From positions 1 to 43,190 of the forward strand of contig PCBK01000067.1 of the NCBI GenBank assembly GCA_002731275.1: a stretch of 43,190 bases of DNA, in the 5' to 3' direction. Each line of letters starts with the position of its first letter. Positions within the stretch are counted from its first letter, which is position 1. The notes beneath the pieces were generated by a model. That model was not told the origin of the DNA, ran no database searches, and worked only from the letters and a program-made list of their open reading frames with translations. The stretch comes from Deltaproteobacteria bacterium (GTDB taxonomy: Bacteria > Myxococcota_C > UBA6777). Of this stretch, positions 1 through 9,238 are shown in pieces. The position numbers and the translations under genes are program-made.

Positions 1-615
1 GACTTGGACGATGTGTTCATTTTTGAGCTGCGCGATCGCGATCGCTTCCGCTTGCAATTGTTTGAGATAATCGATCGAGGTGTGAGCGTCGCTGCGCACA
101 AACTTTACGGCAACTCGACGGTTGAGCATCGGCTGATACCCCATGTACACCGTCCCCATCCCACCTCGTCCTATCTCATGCTCTAGCTCTGTCGAGCCAA
201 ATGTCTGTCCGGAGAGTTGTTCATCGGCTTTTGCAGGTGGTTCTGCTTCCGTCGAGCTGCTCACCTTTTTGATCGTTTCGAGGAGGACTTTCTTTTGGAA
301 GGGTTTTTCCAAAAAGACATGCTCCCGTCCTGCCCATCCGTGAACAACTGCTGAAGAGTTTGGTTCAATGATGTAAATACGAGGAACGTGGGCTAAAGCA
401 GGCACTTCCTGCAGCCATCCTTGGAACTCAACAAAAGGTCCGTGGGTGTGTTCTACGGCAAAGATGAAGACAGACCACTCTTCACCGCGCATCAGCATGT
501 CTTTCGCGCTGCTTTGATCTTCGAGAGAGATTGCCGCACAGCGAAACAGCTTCAGCAATCTTTGTAATGTTTGTGTGACCTTACGATTCAGGCCAAATAC
601 TGCGATATTGCTCAT
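1..615 (-). CDS. Ser/Thr protein kinase with N-terminal pseudo-receiver domain (3' part outside window)
   Basis: The first 205 codons of a Ser/Thr protein kinase that runs off the left edge. Residues 1-115 resemble a response-regulator receiver: a hydrophobic first strand (IAVFGL), a third strand at 48-54 and the conserved Lys-Pro pair of receivers in FLEKPF (K104-P105). The phospho-acceptor Asp expected after strand 3 is missing (the strand reads VFIFAVE), so this is probably a pseudo-receiver. After a linker of about 25 residues the kinase N-lobe starts, with glycine loop IGRGGMGTVY (148-157) and ATP-anchoring lysine in VAVKF (K171). The HRD and DFG parts lie outside the window. The ATG at 615 is the first start consistent with the receiver fold. 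Receiver-like plus kinase calls are from motif reading; the kinase call is firm, the receiver call is less so. Confidence 0.85.
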   Translation of the reverse strand, partial: MSNIAVFGLNRKVTQTLQRLLKLFRCAAISLEDQSSAKDMLMRGEEWSVFIFAVEHTHGPFVEFQGWLQEVPALAHVPRIYIIEPNSSAVVHGWAGREHVFLEKPFQKKVLLETIKKVSSSTEAEPPAKADEQLSGQTFGSTELEHEIGRGGMGTVYMGYQPMLNRRVAVKFVRSDAHTSIDYLKQLQAEAIAIAQLKNEHIVQV

Positions 616-1203
616 CACGCCTGGTATCCAATGCTAGTAGTTGAATAGACATAATACGCCTTGTGAGTACGTGTTTCTCGGGCCAGAATTCGTATAAAAA
701 ACTTTGCGTGACGGCCACCATAGCACATGGAGAGCCTTCAACACAATACAGTTTATTTTTCATACAACACGTTCATCCTCTGTCCTATTCGTTTTGTAAA
801 CTACGCCGGAAACGATTTGGAACCACAAAAAAGAAAACGACAATCTTTCGATTATCTCCAATTTGTCTTTTTGGAAGCTACTCTTTGCAAATTCCAAACC
901 AACATATACGATAGAATATATACTACATAAACAACAAAATCAACCCCACAAAAAGAATATACAATACAGACCATAAAAACATGATTACTTTGCTTCACAA
1001 ACAGACAAGCAAGATTCACACAAGGGGGAGCAGGCGTGGCCTCCGTACACTCAGGAGAGTGAACACATAAGCCAAAAAACCTTTTTACTAAGGGGTCTTA
1101 TGTATCCATCAAGCGGGACATATAGTGAGGAGAGGATGCAACGTGGAAGCAGAAAAGGGAAGTAAACTACACACAACAGGATCAATGACGATCGATGGCG
1201 CGT
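616..1203. other. intergenic region, no gene seen
   Basis: AT-richer non-coding stretch of 588 bp between the start of the pseudo-receiver kinase and the end of the M16C peptidase gene. Only short open frames without ribosome binding sites or recognisable products occur. It must hold the kinase promoter near its left end, but no convincing -35/-10 pair was found by eye. No palindrome of note was seen. Confidence 0.6.
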
Positions 1204-4113
1204 TTACAAAACACGGGTAATATTCAAACGCTGACTAAGCGAACCATTCGCACTTTCAATAGCCTCTTTAGATCCCAGCACCACGACACGCCCTGTCTCT
1301 TTCACCTGATCGAGCATATCCGCAAAATCACGAAAATCTTGAATGGTTGTACCGAGAACCTGCTCACGGAAAGTCTGCCTTTGCTCATCAGTCTCACCAA
1401 GGAGATGACGATACAGCGAAGTGTACCCTTTTGCATCGGGCAGCTGATAATCATCCATGTCTCCGATGGCGCCGATAATATTCCGCGTCAATTCGAGTTC
1501 ATTGATCTCAACATCACGCAGAAATGTACCTGCGAGATCATAGTTTTCGATCGTTTTCAGCAGGTTCGGATCGCGATAGGATAGAAATGTAAACACCCCA
1601 GATCGAAGGTTAAAACCACACATTCCTCCATACGCCCCACCTTGAACCCGGACTTTTTCCCACAGCCACGTCGTCCGCAAAAATCGAGTCATGATCAGCG
1701 ATGAACCAGAGAGTTTGTAACCAAGATCAAAGAGATTGGCACCTTTTGCGACGTAATTGACCTGGGCGGGTAAAGTTAGCCCTTCTTCGATCGCTTTCAA
1801 CTCGATCTCCCAGGACAAAGGTGTGTGTTCTTTTGTGGGCATATCCCCAACAAAAGACGAGAGCTTCGAAGAGAAAACATCCATATTCTTTTGATCAAGT
1901 GTCACATTGCAGATCATCGCATTTCGATTCAGCAACAATTTGCGCATGTCCTCGAGTGTGTCACGTACAGATGACCAGTCATTTTCGACCTTCTCTGCAA
2001 GCTCTCGCAAAAAGAACAGGTAGGACACCCCACCAAGCTGCTCACCAAGCCACCCAGCTTCGTCAAATTGCCCGCGAAGTCTCGTGTTGACGATCCCATG
2101 ACCGGAAGGAATCAGCCCCGACTCCATCCCGGCTTTCGAGCGAAGCACCATCTGCTTGAAGCGCTCTTGGTTATCAAAATCAACAGTCAACAAAACATCC
2201 CGGAGGATGTCCAACATATCATCGGCTTGCGCCATGGTGGCTTTGCCGCGCAAAAAGAACCATGTTGCGGCTTCTTTTTGTTCACGCACTGAGGAGATCA
2301 TCGAGCTAGACCAGATCCCACCTGTCTTGCGACGGATTCTTTGTGCGAGTGTTGTGTAATCTTCGGTTTTGGTCCCCACTTCCAGAAGCGCGCGACCAAA
2401 AAGTTTAATGTAGGGGATATACTTAAGTGGGAGTGCACGTAGGTTAAAGCCCACATCGAGATAAATGATCCCGTTGGTGAAGAGATCATGTGTCAACAAC
2501 TCGGCACCATTCAGCTCTCCCTTTTCAACAGGGATCAGCTTGTTATTTTTGTCGAGATCGTCGAGCGTCAAGCTGGGTAACTTCGCAATCGCCTCGGGAG
2601 GATCAGGCGTCTCCTGCATCTTCTTGAGCTTCGCGGTGTTCTCGATGATGGACTGAATCTCGTCCTCACTGAGCTTCTCTTTGATCTCAGCGAGGCGCTT
2701 TTTCTCAGCCTCTTCGACCTTCTGACGTACCCCTTGCTCTGGCTTTAGGACGATCGTCACACGGTGCTGATTTTGAAGCAGGTGCGTTTCGATCAACTCC
2801 TCAAAGTAACGTTCCTTCTCGGCGTTCTTCTTGGCTGTCTCCAGATACTCCTCGTATCCCAAGCCTTCCATCGGATCACCATCGTGTAACCATGTATCCA
2901 AGCAGCTGATCATCAAGGCCAGACCACGAGGATAGGAGCCGGTGTTGTTCTCTCGCAATTGGAACTCAACGGTATTGAATGCCGCTTCGACCATCTCTGG
3001 TTCAAATCCAACCCGCGCGATATCTTGGAGACTGTCGAGGATCAATTGCTCGATCTTCTCGACATCCTCTACAGCGATACCTTTTAACCCAGCAGAGAAG
3101 GACATCTGCCGCAGCCCCGAGGAGAGTCCACCCCCCGTCAGATCTTCACCAAGTCCAGAGTCCAACAAGATCTTGCGCAAAGGTGAGGCAGGTGTGCTCA
3201 TGAGCATGTAGGACAGGAGTCCCAAGTCCATCGACAGTTGTGTTGTCTTCTCTGCTTCGAGCAGCCAAGAGAGACACATCATGCCTTTTTTATCCTCTCC
3301 TTCTCCAGCATCGAAGGACTGTTCAATCCGCCGGTGTTCAGGAACATGTGCGTGGATTGGCACAGCGGTACTGGAGACATCGACCTGCTCGAACTGTGAC
3401 AGGTACTCATCCAAGATCACAAAGCGCTTCTCAATGTCGTCATCCCCGTAGAAAAACAACCGCGCATTTGAAGGATGGTAGTGTTGTTCGTGAAATGTCT
3501 TGAATTGTTCATAAGTCAGATCTGGGATCACTTCGGGATCACCGCCAGAGTCTTGGTGATATGTACCCTCTTTGTAAAGGAAACGCCTCATCGCCCTGTA
3601 CAGGAGATTGTCTGGTGAGGAATACACACCTTTCATCTCGTTGAAAACAACACCTTTGTAAATCAACGGCTCTTGTGCATCTTCGAGCTCGTAGTGCCAG
3701 CCTTCCTGCTCGAAGATATCACGTGTGATACGTGGAAAAAACACCGCGTCGAGATACACGTCGACTAGGTTGTAAAAATCCTGCTCGTTTTGGCTCGCGA
3801 CAGGGTAGCAAGTCTTGTCCGGGTAAGTCATGGCGTTGAGGAAGGTGTTCAGCGAGCCCTTGACCAGCTCGATGAATGGCTCCTTTAAAGGATACTTTCG
3901 AGAACCACACAACACAGAGTGCTCCATGATATGGGGCACGCCCGTCGAATCATCAGGAGGTGTACGAAAGGTCACCCCAAAGACTTTGTTCTCATCATCA
4001 TTTTCTAAGGAGAGGAACTCAGCGCCTGTTTTCAGGTGTTTGTACAAACGCGCTCTTGTGTTCAACTCATCGATATGGCGGTCATCCACCAAGGCAAAGG
4101 CTTGTTGCGACAT
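1204..4113 (-). CDS. M16C family zinc metallopeptidase (PreP / presequence protease-like)
   Basis: A 969-residue peptidase of the PreP/Cym1 type (M16C), which degrades unfolded peptides inside a closed two-halved chamber. The inverted zinc motif HxxEH is at 61-65 (HIMEH), followed by the third ligand Glu at about 159 in VVFNEMKG, the spacing known for PreP. The length matches the family (about 970-1000). The start at 4113 (MSQQAF) is chosen because GAGGAAG lies just upstream; an in-frame ATG at 4197 would add 28 residues with no family match. No signal peptide is seen from 4113, so it is probably cytoplasmic. It stands alone: the neighbours on both sides are separated by non-coding DNA. The family call is firm; the physiological substrate is unknown. 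Confidence 0.95.
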   Translation of the reverse strand: MSQQAFALVDDRHIDELNTRARLYKHLKTGAEFLSLENDDENKVFGVTFRTPPDDSTGVPHIMEHSVLCGSRKYPLKEPFIELVKGSLNTFLNAMTYPDKTCYPVASQNEQDFYNLVDVYLDAVFFPRITRDIFEQEGWHYELEDAQEPLIYKGVVFNEMKGVYSSPDNLLYRAMRRFLYKEGTYHQDSGGDPEVIPDLTYEQFKTFHEQHYHPSNARLFFYGDDDIEKRFVILDEYLSQFEQVDVSSTAVPIHAHVPEHRRIEQSFDAGEGEDKKGMMCLSWLLEAEKTTQLSMDLGLLSYMLMSTPASPLRKILLDSGLGEDLTGGGLSSGLRQMSFSAGLKGIAVEDVEKIEQLILDSLQDIARVGFEPEMVEAAFNTVEFQLRENNTGSYPRGLALMISCLDTWLHDGDPMEGLGYEEYLETAKKNAEKERYFEELIETHLLQNQHRVTIVLKPEQGVRQKVEEAEKKRLAEIKEKLSEDEIQSIIENTAKLKKMQETPDPPEAIAKLPSLTLDDLDKNNKLIPVEKGELNGAELLTHDLFTNGIIYLDVGFNLRALPLKYIPYIKLFGRALLEVGTKTEDYTTLAQRIRRKTGGIWSSSMISSVREQKEAATWFFLRGKATMAQADDMLDILRDVLLTVDFDNQERFKQMVLRSKAGMESGLIPSGHGIVNTRLRGQFDEAGWLGEQLGGVSYLFFLRELAEKVENDWSSVRDTLEDMRKLLLNRNAMICNVTLDQKNMDVFSSKLSSFVGDMPTKEHTPLSWEIELKAIEEGLTLPAQVNYVAKGANLFDLGYKLSGSSLIMTRFLRTTWLWEKVRVQGGAYGGMCGFNLRSGVFTFLSYRDPNLLKTIENYDLAGTFLRDVEINELELTRNIIGAIGDMDDYQLPDAKGYTSLYRHLLGETDEQRQTFREQVLGTTIQDFRDFADMLDQVKETGRVVVLGSKEAIESANGSLSQRLNITRVL

Positions 4114-4382
4114 ACTTTGCTTCCTCGTGTGTATACGCCCAGCAGTCGGGCAAAAATGTAACGTAGATCTCAGTACGGGGAACATTCTCCCCACCACACA
4201 AAGCCAACGCGGTCATCCCATATAAATGATACAACAGGGCCAAGTGCGGAACCATAAGGTAATGCAAGAACACAACAACAGCAAGCTCGTCGACTTGCTC
4301 CGCTCATCAAGACGCTTGCATTGCCAACACAATCACACCACAATGCCTTTGAGTTGGTCTACCTTGAAATGCAGGAGTCAAG

Positions 4383-4976
4383 ATGTTTTCCCTTCGGAAA
4401 CCCACACGCGAAATCATCAATAACTATCTCGAAGAGCAATCCAAAAAACCCTTCTCTTATGCTGAGACTGGGGCCTTACAAACAGGATATCCAAAGGGCT
4501 ACGTACACGTCAATCGTAGCGTCTTGTTGGGGAAAGGAGAGCAAACATTTCTCAAAGGCAAAGAGGCCATCACACACTGGAAAATGAATGACTTAGGCTG
4601 GGTCTACCCATCGCCAGAGAGCAGCTTCCCGATCGAGGTGGGGCAGGTCTTTGCGACCCAAACATGGTCACTTGGTTTGTGGCTACTCAATCCTGGAAAA
4701 ATCCTTTATGTGATCGATGAATCAGACGAGCAACAAGCACGGTATGGTTTTGGATTTGGTACACTCCCAGGACACCCCATGTCTGGCGAAGAGTGCTTTT
4801 TGGTCACGTGGGACAAGCAAACTGATGAGGTACAATACTCCCTTCGTTCCTTCTCTTTTCCCAAGCACCTGCTCAGTTTCCTGGGATACCCTTATGTCTT
4901 CTTGATGCAAAAACGTTTTGGCCGTGACTCCCTCCGGAAAATGCAAGAATACTGCCGGTCGCTTGAAAAAAAATGA
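4383..4976 (+). CDS. DUF1990 (UPF0548) family protein
   Basis: A 197-residue protein matching the DUF1990 family: the core GFGFGTLPGHP followed by a Gly-Glu-Glu (SGEECFLV), and the C-terminal pattern LGYPYVFLMQKRFGRDS. The function of this family is not established; the fold is thought to be a lipid or small-ligand binding barrel. No signal peptide or membrane helix is visible. The gene is 68 bp ahead of the M3 peptidase on the same strand, so they may share a transcript, but there is no functional reason to link them. The start codon is the first in frame and only a weak Shine-Dalgarno-like stretch (CAGGAG, 12 bp upstream) is present. Confidence 0.85.
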   Translation: MFSLRKPTREIINNYLEEQSKKPFSYAETGALQTGYPKGYVHVNRSVLLGKGEQTFLKGKEAITHWKMNDLGWVYPSPESSFPIEVGQVFATQTWSLGLWLLNPGKILYVIDESDEQQARYGFGFGTLPGHPMSGEECFLVTWDKQTDEVQYSLRSFSFPKHLLSFLGYPYVFLMQKRFGRDSLRKMQEYCRSLEKK

Positions 4977-5044
4977 GAAATCGATAGTCTCCTTGTGTTC
5001 CAATCCCTCTGTTGGGAAAAGTAGCAGACGAAAGGAGTCTATTG

Positions 5045-7243
5045 ATGAGAATCCCCCACACACTTCGCATCCTTTGCGCGATGTCTTTGATCCTGGCTGT
5101 GCCAGGGCTCTCGCAAGCGGATACAACCAAAAAAGCTGCGAAGGTCGCAGCCAAAAAAACTGCGACCACAAAGCAAGCCAAAAAAACTGCGACCACAAAA
5201 CAAGTCAAAAAAGTCGTCGCAGTGAAGGCAGCCAAAAAGCCTGCGGCCAAACAAACAGCTGTCAAAAAGCCAGTCGTGGTCTACCCAAACGTAACTTTTG
5301 ACTATACCCCCAAAGAGATCACAACACTCTGCTCCGCCGCACTCGCACGCGCAAATCGCAGCCTCGAAGCATTGCTCGCGTACGGAAAAAAGACAAAGAC
5401 ACCAGGGTTTCACTACACTTTTGTGCCTTTTGAGACTGCCATCGCCGAGTTTGATGAAGCCATTGGTACCCCTTACCTCTTGCGCTACACCTCCCCAAAC
5501 AAAGCTGTACGTAAAGCGGGTGCGTTTTGCATCCGAAGCTACTTTGGCTTCTCCTCCAAACTCTTTGCACGTCGTGACATCTACGCGCTGCTCAAAAAAG
5601 CCGCAGCAAACAGTAAGGGACTCGACGCAATTGACCAACGCCTGATCACAGAGACGCTCAAAAAATTCGAAAAAAATGGCGCAGGTCTCTCCGAAAAATA
5701 CAGCAAAGAGGTCGCACAACTCAACGCTAAATTGTCCCAACTGGGCATGAAGTTCCGCGGTAATATTGGCGAAGACAAAACGGTCTTGACCTTTACAGCG
5801 AAGGAGCTCGAAGGGGTCCCAGCAGGAACACTCAAGACCCTCAAGAAGGACAAAAAAGGCAATTATCTCATGCGCCCCATCGTCGCAGGACAGTACATCT
5901 CCGTCTTGCGTAACGCTAAGAACCCTGAGACACGCAAAAAAATGCTCCTCGCACGACAGAGCATCAAAGGCAAAGAAAACACTGCGCTGTTGGAAAAAAT
6001 CATCGCGCTTCGACACCAACTCGCACAAAAGCTCGACTACCCAACTTACGCGCACTACGTCTTGACAGAACGCATGGCCAAAAATCCCAAGACTGTCAAA
6101 AACTTCCTCCAACAGCTCCGCGTCAAGCTCACATCCAAGCTCGACGCAGAAGCCAAGATCTTCCTCGCGCTCAAAAAGAAAGAGCACCCAAAAGCCACCG
6201 CACTCGACCCATGGGATTGGCGCTACTACAACAACATGATGAAGAAAACCATGTACGCTGTTGACGGCGAAAAGATCCGCGAGTACTTCCCCATGAACCA
6301 CGTCATCAAGACAGTCTTTGACATCTACCAAACACTGCTCGGCGTGACATTTAAAGAGATCAAACCTGCGAACGCATGGCACAAAGATGTTCGCCTCTTC
6401 TCGATCACAGATAACAAGAGCAAAAAGATCGTCTCTTACTTCTACCTCGATCTCTTCCCACGTCCCGGAAAATACTCACACTTCGCGGCTTTCGGCTTCC
6501 AAGGTGGACGTCGTCTGATGAACGGAACGTACCGTCAGCCCGTCTCTGCGGTCGTAGGTAACTGGCAAAAGCCCGCCAAAGGTAGCGATGCACTGCTCAG
6601 TCACTACGAAGTCCAAACATTCTTCCATGAATTTGGACACATCATGCACCAGACGCTGACAACAGCGCGTTACAGCAGCATGGCAGGAACCAGTGTCAAG
6701 CGCGACTTTGTCGAAGCACCTTCTCAGATGTTGGAAAACTGGGTCTGGAAACCCTCCATCCTCAAGAAGTTGACCAAGCACTACAAAACAGGCAAGAGTT
6801 TGCCAACGAAGATGCTCAACAGTCTGATCCGTGCGAAGTACGCAGACGCAGGTCACTTCTGGACGCGTCAGCTGTTCTTCGCGACAGTCGACATGACGTA
6901 CCACACATCCGGCCCAAAGGTTGACACTGTCAAAGTCTGGCAAGAGGTCGCCAAGAAGGTCATGCCCGTCACGCTGACAAAGGGAACATACCCCGCTGCG
7001 ACGTTTGGCCACCTCGTAGGGTATGCTGCGGGATACTATGGATACCTGTGGTCCAAAGTCTACGCACAAGACATGTTCACCTTGTTCGAAAAAGAAGGAC
7101 TGCTCAGCCCCAAAGCAGGTATGCAATACCGCAACTGGATCCTTGAGCGTGGTAGCACACTCGCCCCAAGCGCGCTGCTCAAAGGTTTCTTGGGACGCAA
7201 ACCCAACATGAAAGCGTTCTACAAAGAACTCGGACTCAAATAG
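5045..7243 (+). CDS. secreted M3 family metallopeptidase (thimet oligopeptidase / oligopeptidase A-like)
   Basis: A 732-residue zinc oligopeptidase. A signal peptide occupies about 1-25 (MRIPHTLRILCAMSLILAVP, cleavage near SQA). Residues 27-78 form a Lys/Ala/Thr-rich, histone-H1-like tail. The M3 motif HEFGH is at 528-532, with the third zinc ligand Glu557 in DFVEAPSQML, 25 residues after the second His exactly as in neurolysin. The start at 5045 is preferred over an in-frame ATG at 5012 because AAGGAG sits 8 bp upstream and it exposes the signal peptide. Its stop is 5 bp from the stop of the convergent ATP-grasp gene. The enzyme probably works in the periplasm or outside the cell on short peptides. 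The basic tail is unusual for the family. Confidence 0.95.
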   Translation: MRIPHTLRILCAMSLILAVPGLSQADTTKKAAKVAAKKTATTKQAKKTATTKQVKKVVAVKAAKKPAAKQTAVKKPVVVYPNVTFDYTPKEITTLCSAALARANRSLEALLAYGKKTKTPGFHYTFVPFETAIAEFDEAIGTPYLLRYTSPNKAVRKAGAFCIRSYFGFSSKLFARRDIYALLKKAAANSKGLDAIDQRLITETLKKFEKNGAGLSEKYSKEVAQLNAKLSQLGMKFRGNIGEDKTVLTFTAKELEGVPAGTLKTLKKDKKGNYLMRPIVAGQYISVLRNAKNPETRKKMLLARQSIKGKENTALLEKIIALRHQLAQKLDYPTYAHYVLTERMAKNPKTVKNFLQQLRVKLTSKLDAEAKIFLALKKKEHPKATALDPWDWRYYNNMMKKTMYAVDGEKIREYFPMNHVIKTVFDIYQTLLGVTFKEIKPANAWHKDVRLFSITDNKSKKIVSYFYLDLFPRPGKYSHFAAFGFQGGRRLMNGTYRQPVSAVVGNWQKPAKGSDALLSHYEVQTFFHEFGHIMHQTLTTARYSSMAGTSVKRDFVEAPSQMLENWVWKPSILKKLTKHYKTGKSLPTKMLNSLIRAKYADAGHFWTRQLFFATVDMTYHTSGPKVDTVKVWQEVAKKVMPVTLTKGTYPAATFGHLVGYAAGYYGYLWSKVYAQDMFTLFEKEGLLSPKAGMQYRNWILERGSTLAPSALLKGFLGRKPNMKAFYKELGLK
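5150..5203 (+). repeat. two tandem 27-bp repeats in the basic tail of the M3 peptidase
   Basis: Two consecutive 27-bp units (5150-5176 and 5177-5203) that differ at one base encode AKKTATTKQ twice. They sit in the Lys/Ala-rich segment after the signal peptide and continue into related, more diverged KK-containing units. Confidence 0.9.
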
Positions 7244-7248
7244 CCCCC

Positions 7249-8361
7249 CTACACTCCCCCTTCAGAGACCATCCGAAGCAAATACGCCTCATTTAACTCT
7301 GCAACATCCTCGCTCACCAACACAAACGTACCTGAACGCTGTTCTGGATCGATAGAGGGCGGCAAGACGTACAACCCAGGAACATTTGTCCCCGGAAGGA
7401 AAGGCCGAAGAGGGCCATGTTCTGCGGTCATCTGTGTGCAGATTTTTTGCGTCGGATGCCACCAAAAAAGCCCCCAATCCTCAGGAATCCAGCTCTGCAA
7501 TGCCAATGTCAATCGACCAAATGAACACCGAGCGTTGATCTCCACGATCGGTCTCAAGACAGGCTGCCCCTCCAATACACCTGAAAACACATCAAACCCG
7601 ACATCTCCCCAATAGCCAAGCTTTTTTAACACTTCAGCCGCCTGAAGGCCGACAGAGAGCACTTGTTCCGGTGGATGATGCGAAGGAAATACCCCATTTC
7701 CTCGGTGTGTCCCACTACCATCTGTGATCAACTCACAATACCCAAGCTGAAGAATGTCTCCAGAAGACGTGATCGTGAGATGCAATGAGGCATCTTTCTT
7801 CTCCTGCACCCAAGGCTCAAACAACAACGTCCAGCCTCTTTTCAACTGCCGAGCCGCCCAGCCTTCAGCTTGTTTGGTGAGCGTTTGGGATTTCCCCAAC
7901 ACACGCTCACGTCCACTCACTCCAAAAGGATGCTTGAGGATCCAATCCGTTGGACACTTGGCGATCGCATCTTTTAATGCACCGAGGTCTTCGACGATAC
8001 AACTGTAGGGGAGCGCAACCCCAAACTCTTTCTCCAGTCGATGTGAGAAGCGTTTGTCATTGACTTCTCTTACCACCTCAGGATCTGGAAAGGCCTGTGT
8101 GCAGCCCATTTTCTGGGCCAACCGAACCGCCCCAGGGGTCACCCCCCAAACAAACAGACGCTCGACCTCTTCGCATTCGAACGAAAAACTCGGTGCCATC
8201 GCATCAAGCGCATAACACTCAGCGTCTTCTGCTCCAGGTAAGAGTCGAAGAATGGACTGCCATTTCTGCGAGACTTTTCGCATAATGGGGACAGACTGAT
8301 AACGTTGTCCGGCAGCCAGTTCGTATTCAAAATCAAGATTGGAGAGAGTACACACAGTCAT
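7249..8361 (-). CDS. ATP-grasp domain protein of unknown substrate
   Basis: A 370-residue protein with the ATP-grasp fold: WILKHPFGVSGRERV at 140-154 (nucleotide-binding Lys143 and the flexible loop), acidic metal site VGFDVF (Asp257) and PIVEINARCSFGR (Glu274, Asn276). Enzymes of this fold join a carboxylate to an amine or thiol using ATP; the substrate cannot be read from the sequence. AGGAAAAAAAG just upstream supports the start at 8361. The gene is the last of a minus-strand operon, 33 bp after the DUF455 ferritin-like gene and two genes after a metal-binding cupin. That context suggests an uncharacterised ligation plus metal-dependent step in one pathway (inference). The ATP-grasp call is firm. 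Confidence 0.85.
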   Translation of the reverse strand: MTVCTLSNLDFEYELAAGQRYQSVPIMRKVSQKWQSILRLLPGAEDAECYALDAMAPSFSFECEEVERLFVWGVTPGAVRLAQKMGCTQAFPDPEVVREVNDKRFSHRLEKEFGVALPYSCIVEDLGALKDAIAKCPTDWILKHPFGVSGRERVLGKSQTLTKQAEGWAARQLKRGWTLLFEPWVQEKKDASLHLTITSSGDILQLGYCELITDGSGTHRGNGVFPSHHPPEQVLSVGLQAAEVLKKLGYWGDVGFDVFSGVLEGQPVLRPIVEINARCSFGRLTLALQSWIPEDWGLFWWHPTQKICTQMTAEHGPLRPFLPGTNVPGLYVLPPSIDPEQRSGTFVLVSEDVAELNEAYLLRMVSEGGV

Positions 8362-8394
8362 CTTTTTTTCCTGTGTGTTCGTATGGAAGCAGCC

Positions 8395-9204
8395 TTAGGC
8401 TTTCTGATCATGAGGCGTCCAATGTTGGAGGGAGTGGATAAATGCATCGCTGAGACCGGCTCTACGACGGGCTTCGGTTTGAAACTCCGGCCCACGAGCT
8501 CGGTGAGGAGGGTTAAATCGCGTTGTACAGGACTCAAAAGTTTCAAACTCCGACAACTCTGGAGGCTGGTAATGAGTGAGCCATCGACTGCCAAATCTGA
8601 CGTGTAAGATCTCATCTTCAAAAATACGCTGCATCAGCATAGCTGAAGCCTCATCCTCAAAACGACGAAAACATTGAGAATAAAATGGAGCATGATCGAG
8701 GTTCGATTGTTCAAAAGTCAGATGCATCGTACACACCCAATCGAGAGGGGTGTGGATATCCGCAGCAGCTCGCCAAAAATTGTCGTTCACAGGAAGCTCT
8801 CCAAAGGTCACTCCCATCTCTTCAAGGCGCTCGCAGTAAAGTCGGAAATGCTCCTGTTCATCCATCAAGATCTTCGCGAGTCCCAAACGAAAGACACGAT
8901 CTGCTTCGGGGAATGCGAGCAACGCCCACGCCATCAATTCGAGCGCCATCAACTCGTGATTGGCGAATGTATGCAAACACCGAATACGCATCTCTGGCTT
9001 GATCAGCGCGTTGGGGCGAGGAAATTTTGTTTGTTTGTCGCGTGAAGCGATCTGCAAATGTGCGGGACGAGGAGGTCTGGACCAAGGAATCGCCACTCCA
9101 GGCTCATGATCGGTTACATTCTTCAACCCACCCTCGACACCAAGTAGCTTCTCTTCCAGGCAATCCGCCGTAAAAATGCGCATCGCCCACTCTCTCAACT
9201 CCAT
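8395..9204 (-). CDS. DUF455 ferritin-like protein
   Basis: A 269-residue four-helix-bundle protein of the DUF455 family, related to ferritin-like diiron enzymes such as MiaE. Likely metal ligands are Glu84 (ANHELMALE), the DEQEHF group (115-120), Glu165/Asp170 (FEQSNLD) and EDEILH (196-201). The start at 9204 is kept over a Met at 9183 because the opening ELREWAMRIF matches how family members begin. It lies 34 bp after the cupin gene and 33 bp before the ATP-grasp gene, all on the same strand, so the three are almost surely cotranscribed. The reaction is unknown; oxidation or hydroxylation of a product made by the neighbour is a reasonable guess. Confidence 0.88.
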   Translation of the reverse strand: MELREWAMRIFTADCLEEKLLGVEGGLKNVTDHEPGVAIPWSRPPRPAHLQIASRDKQTKFPRPNALIKPEMRIRCLHTFANHELMALELMAWALLAFPEADRVFRLGLAKILMDEQEHFRLYCERLEEMGVTFGELPVNDNFWRAAADIHTPLDWVCTMHLTFEQSNLDHAPFYSQCFRRFEDEASAMLMQRIFEDEILHVRFGSRWLTHYQPPELSEFETFESCTTRFNPPHRARGPEFQTEARRRAGLSDAFIHSLQHWTPHDQKA

Positions 9205-9238
9205 CTACCTGACACCCTCTTCGTTCGACAAAAATACG

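Noticed and set aside
5039-6382. Long open frame on the minus strand opposite the M3 peptidase
   Set aside because: It reads as Cys/Phe/Val-rich low-complexity sequence produced by the Lys- and Ala-rich codons of the real gene; no start signal or family match.
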